Part shown: positions 30,873 to 32,766 of the stretch, piece after piece
How the letters are laid out: every line of letters starts with the position of its first letter
Numbering within the stretch: the first letter of the stretch is position 1
Assembly (NCBI RefSeq): GCF_024691275.1
Contig: NZ_JAILNU010000035.1
Span: 1 to 32,766, forward strand
DNA from: Ruminococcus sp.
Lineage (GTDB): Bacteria; Bacillota; Clostridia; Oscillospirales; Ruminococcaceae
Length of the DNA stretch: 32,766 nucleotides
Reading direction: 5' to 3'
Program-made: the position numbers and the translations under genes
The notes under the pieces: generated by a model
Told to the model about the DNA's origin: nothing
Seen by the model: only the letters and a program-made list of their open reading frames with translations
Databases searched by the model: none

Positions 30873-32420
30873 TTACATTTCCTTTTCTATATTATAATCG
30901 TATACAGAAACCTTTATTATCGCCATCTGTCTTGCTCGCTCAACATCAATACCGTAATAACGGAGAATATAGTCTGAGTACTCGAACTTTCCAATAACGT
31001 TCTGAGAATCAAAAAGTCCGTCCTCAAGATCGTCATTGACATACTTTCCATACGGAAGTATTATCGTCCTTATGCTTCGGCAGTTCTTGTCCTGCATCTG
31101 CTCCTCGATGTAATCAAAACGAAGCTCGTTATAATACTTGTTCGACAGGCACTCGTATGATATGAGAAATGCCGCGGACATTGCAGCTGTGAATGCAAGC
31201 CTTTCGATCATTCCCAAAGCTTTTTCACCTGAACCTTTTATCACCTCAGAAACGACCTCTCCGCAAAGAAGTATCCAGAAAATGTAATTTGCAAAGAAAC
31301 ACCTTGCTGTAACAGGACTAATAAATACAAACACCGCTGTAAGAATAAACGTGCTCACAAGATATATACAGGCTCTTATGCTGCCGTTTCTGCTGAGGAA
31401 AAACGTCACGAGATATGCTATGGAAATAACATACAAGAAAGAAAATGCAGTCTCAATTGCAACAAGCTTCATAGCAGGTGAATAGGAGACAATGTTCGAG
31501 ACACATGAGGTGAAAACAGAATAAGCTGCATACACCCAGCATATCCTCATGCAGATATCAAGGTATTTGGGCTTTTTCTCACCGAAACTGCTTCTGAAAT
31601 ATAACACGGAAAGTCCAATAGTCAGTATCAACCCCAATGCCCAATAGTCCTTGGTATAATGCATGACTACATAGGAGTAGGCATTATGCATAATATCCGA
31701 GAAATCAAACTTGAACTGCCTGCCGCCAACACTGTCACCGTCCGAATAGATCTCGGAATACGCAGAACTGCTGAACATTATAACACATGAAACAACTGCA
31801 CCGATCAGGTATCCAACAGCATGAATAACACACTTTCTGTTATTCTTCAACACTATCACAAGCATTGCCGCAGCAAGAATTACACTGTAAATTGTTATAT
31901 GCTCCACACATAGTCCGCCTACAAGTCCAAGTACTGTAAAAATCAATGCGTACATTAGCGGAGGTTTGCGGTCGCTGAATACATACCTGAACATGAAAAA
32001 TAAATATGAAAATATCGGGATAAGTGAGAAAATGTAATTGGTATATCCTGATATCCAGTTAACCGTTTCTGCATAGGTTGCCGGAGGTATGCATACGAAA
32101 GAAAATAGTACCGCATAGTATTTGATCTTTCCGCATTTATTCTCAATGTCAAAAAGTTTACTCAGAAGTATTATAAAGGCAAAAAAAGTTATCGAGATAA
32201 ATATTGTTCTAAATAATATGCTTCGTACGAGCCAATATGTCATCTGATTGGAAAATAATCTGCCATTTGGAGTGGTCCATGAACTCAATGCTTCGTCACT
32301 ACGGGAAAAATACCACAGAAAATCATCGCCGTTCATAAATAATGCCAAAGAAGTACACACCACAAACAACGCAATAACGCCATAAGGTAATACATTCAAT
32401 AAGTTACTTTTATTTTTCAT
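30873..32420 (-). CDS. Large multi-pass membrane protein, glycosyltransferase-like (DUF6056-type)
   Basis: About 515 residues with ten or more hydrophobic helices. The first is VLPYGVIALFVVCTSLALFM, followed by GDDFLWYFSRSDEALSSWTT and PNGRLFSNQ. An acidic pair followed by W-x-x-x-N-G-R in the first outside loop is typical of GT-C-like polyprenyl-sugar glycosyltransferases and the DUF6056 group. The end is a soluble tail (YIEEQMQDKNCRSIRTIILP). It probably modifies a surface polymer; the substrate is unknown. The frame runs open further upstream through the 5S and 23S genes, but that part is ribosomal RNA; the ATG at 32420 is the sensible start, although its ribosome site is weak. It begins only 31 bases past the rRNA terminator. 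Confidence 0.8.
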   Translation of the reverse strand: MKNKSNLLNVLPYGVIALFVVCTSLALFMNGDDFLWYFSRSDEALSSWTTPNGRLFSNQMTYWLVRSILFRTIFISITFFAFIILLSKLFDIENKCGKIKYYAVLFSFVCIPPATYAETVNWISGYTNYIFSLIPIFSYLFFMFRYVFSDRKPPLMYALIFTVLGLVGGLCVEHITIYSVILAAAMLVIVLKNNRKCVIHAVGYLIGAVVSCVIMFSSSAYSEIYSDGDSVGGRQFKFDFSDIMHNAYSYVVMHYTKDYWALGLILTIGLSVLYFRSSFGEKKPKYLDICMRICWVYAAYSVFTSCVSNIVSYSPAMKLVAIETAFSFLYVISIAYLVTFFLSRNGSIRACIYLVSTFILTAVFVFISPVTARCFFANYIFWILLCGEVVSEVIKGSGEKALGMIERLAFTAAMSAAFLISYECLSNKYYNELRFDYIEEQMQDKNCRSIRTIILPYGKYVNDDLEDGLFDSQNVIGKFEYSDYILRYYGIDVERARQMAIIKVSVYDYNIEKEM

Positions 32421-32451
32421 ATCATAATCTCTCATTTTGTAACGTAAATCC

Positions 32452-32483
32452 AAAAAAGCTCCATTAGATATCCTAATGGAGCT
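32452..32483 (-). terminator. Terminator of the rRNA operon
   Basis: AGCTCCATTAG (32457-32467) pairs with CTAATGGAGCT (32473-32483), and on the minus strand is followed by TTTTTTGG. It lies 11 bases past the 5S gene. Confidence 0.9.
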
Positions 32484-32493
32484 TGCTTTTAGT

Positions 32494-32609
32494 GTCGGCA
32501 CTGATCTAATTTTCCGGGCCGTCGCCAGCCAAGTATCTTCGACGCGAATGAGCTTAACTACCGTGTTCGGAATGGGAACGGGTGTGACCTCATTGCCATA
32601 AGCACCGAC
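32494..32609 (-). rRNA. rrf: 5S ribosomal RNA
   Basis: The minus strand from 32609 reads GTCGGTGCTTATGGCAATGA, then CACACCCGTTCCCATTCCGA, then ACACGGTAGTTAAGCTC, the classic 5S sequence. The terminal stem GTCGGTGCT / AGTGCCGAC closes the molecule at about 116 bases. It follows the 23S gene on the same strand. Confidence 0.96.
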
Positions 32610-32675
32610 TAATTTTTGAAGTCTTAAAAAGAATAAAGCGTAATGCGAGGCAAAAACTCTGAATGAAGTAAAAAG

Positions 32676-32766
32676 GAAAAGCCCTCGACCGATTAGTACT
32701 CGCAAGCTGAACGTGTCACCACGCTTACACTTTGAGCCTATCAAACTCATAGTCTATGAGAGGTCT
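32676..32766 (-). rRNA. rrl: 23S ribosomal RNA, 3' end (partial)
   Basis: The minus strand ends GAGTACTAATCGGTCGAGGG, the conserved 3' end of bacterial 23S rRNA. The rest lies beyond the right edge. The exact 3' end is estimated. A spacer of about 65 bases without tRNA separates it from the 5S gene. Confidence 0.93.

Noticed and set aside
32420..32750. Extension of the large membrane protein frame upstream to 32750
   Set aside because: This part is the reverse frame of 5S rRNA, spacer and 23S rRNA; the frame is open only by chance.

Overview
The window looks like chromosome of a Ruminococcus-type gut clostridium (Oscillospiraceae). The evidence is type I dockerin repeats on a secreted LRR protein and a dockerin-like EF-hand on a secreted GH16 glucanase, AGGAGG ribosome sites, many TTGACA-N17-TATAAT promoters, a single-chain clostridial-type PurL, and spore dipicolinate genes. 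Species assignment is inference; no search was run.

Layout. 1-320: tail of what looks like an IS21-type element (end of an istB-like frame plus three GGCTCA repeats) and a frame-broken small membrane ORF. 421-7549 (minus): mtaB, purL, a dockerin/LRR protein and an acetyltransferase. 7713-8127 (plus): an HPr-like protein lacking the active-site His. 8125-12047 (minus): two lipoproteins, one with a toxin-like C-terminal domain, a degenerate receiver/GGDEF protein, and the GH16 enzyme. 12142-13237: a lipoprotein with a long leader. 13236-15213 (minus): operon of two DUF2975 membrane proteins, a small HTH regulator and a phosphopantetheinyl transferase. 15368-18531 (plus): beta-CASP metallo-beta-lactamase, zinc-ribbon membrane protein, DinB-like protein. 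18659-21064 (minus): serC-serA. 21385-24892 (minus): LCP protein, TatD, PP2C phosphatase, and YpsA-like protein. 25004-29186 (plus): alr, a lipoprotein carrying a SecD P1-head-like domain, a TatD-associated radical SAM protein, a tiny membrane protein, ilvE. 29305-30868 (plus): dpaA-dpaB. 30873-32766 (minus): large membrane protein downstream of a 5S gene and the 3' end of a 23S gene.

Functionally most of this is core metabolism (purine, serine, branched-chain amino acid, D-alanine, tRNA modification) with cell-surface lipoproteins and glycan-degrading proteins between. dpaAB argues for endospore capacity. The most unusual items are the toxin-domain lipoprotein, the orphan SecD-head lipoprotein, the HPr-like protein with Asp in place of His, the pseudo-receiver/pseudo-GGDEF protein, and a long palindromic element present in two copies, each lying within the terminator stem of a minus-strand gene.
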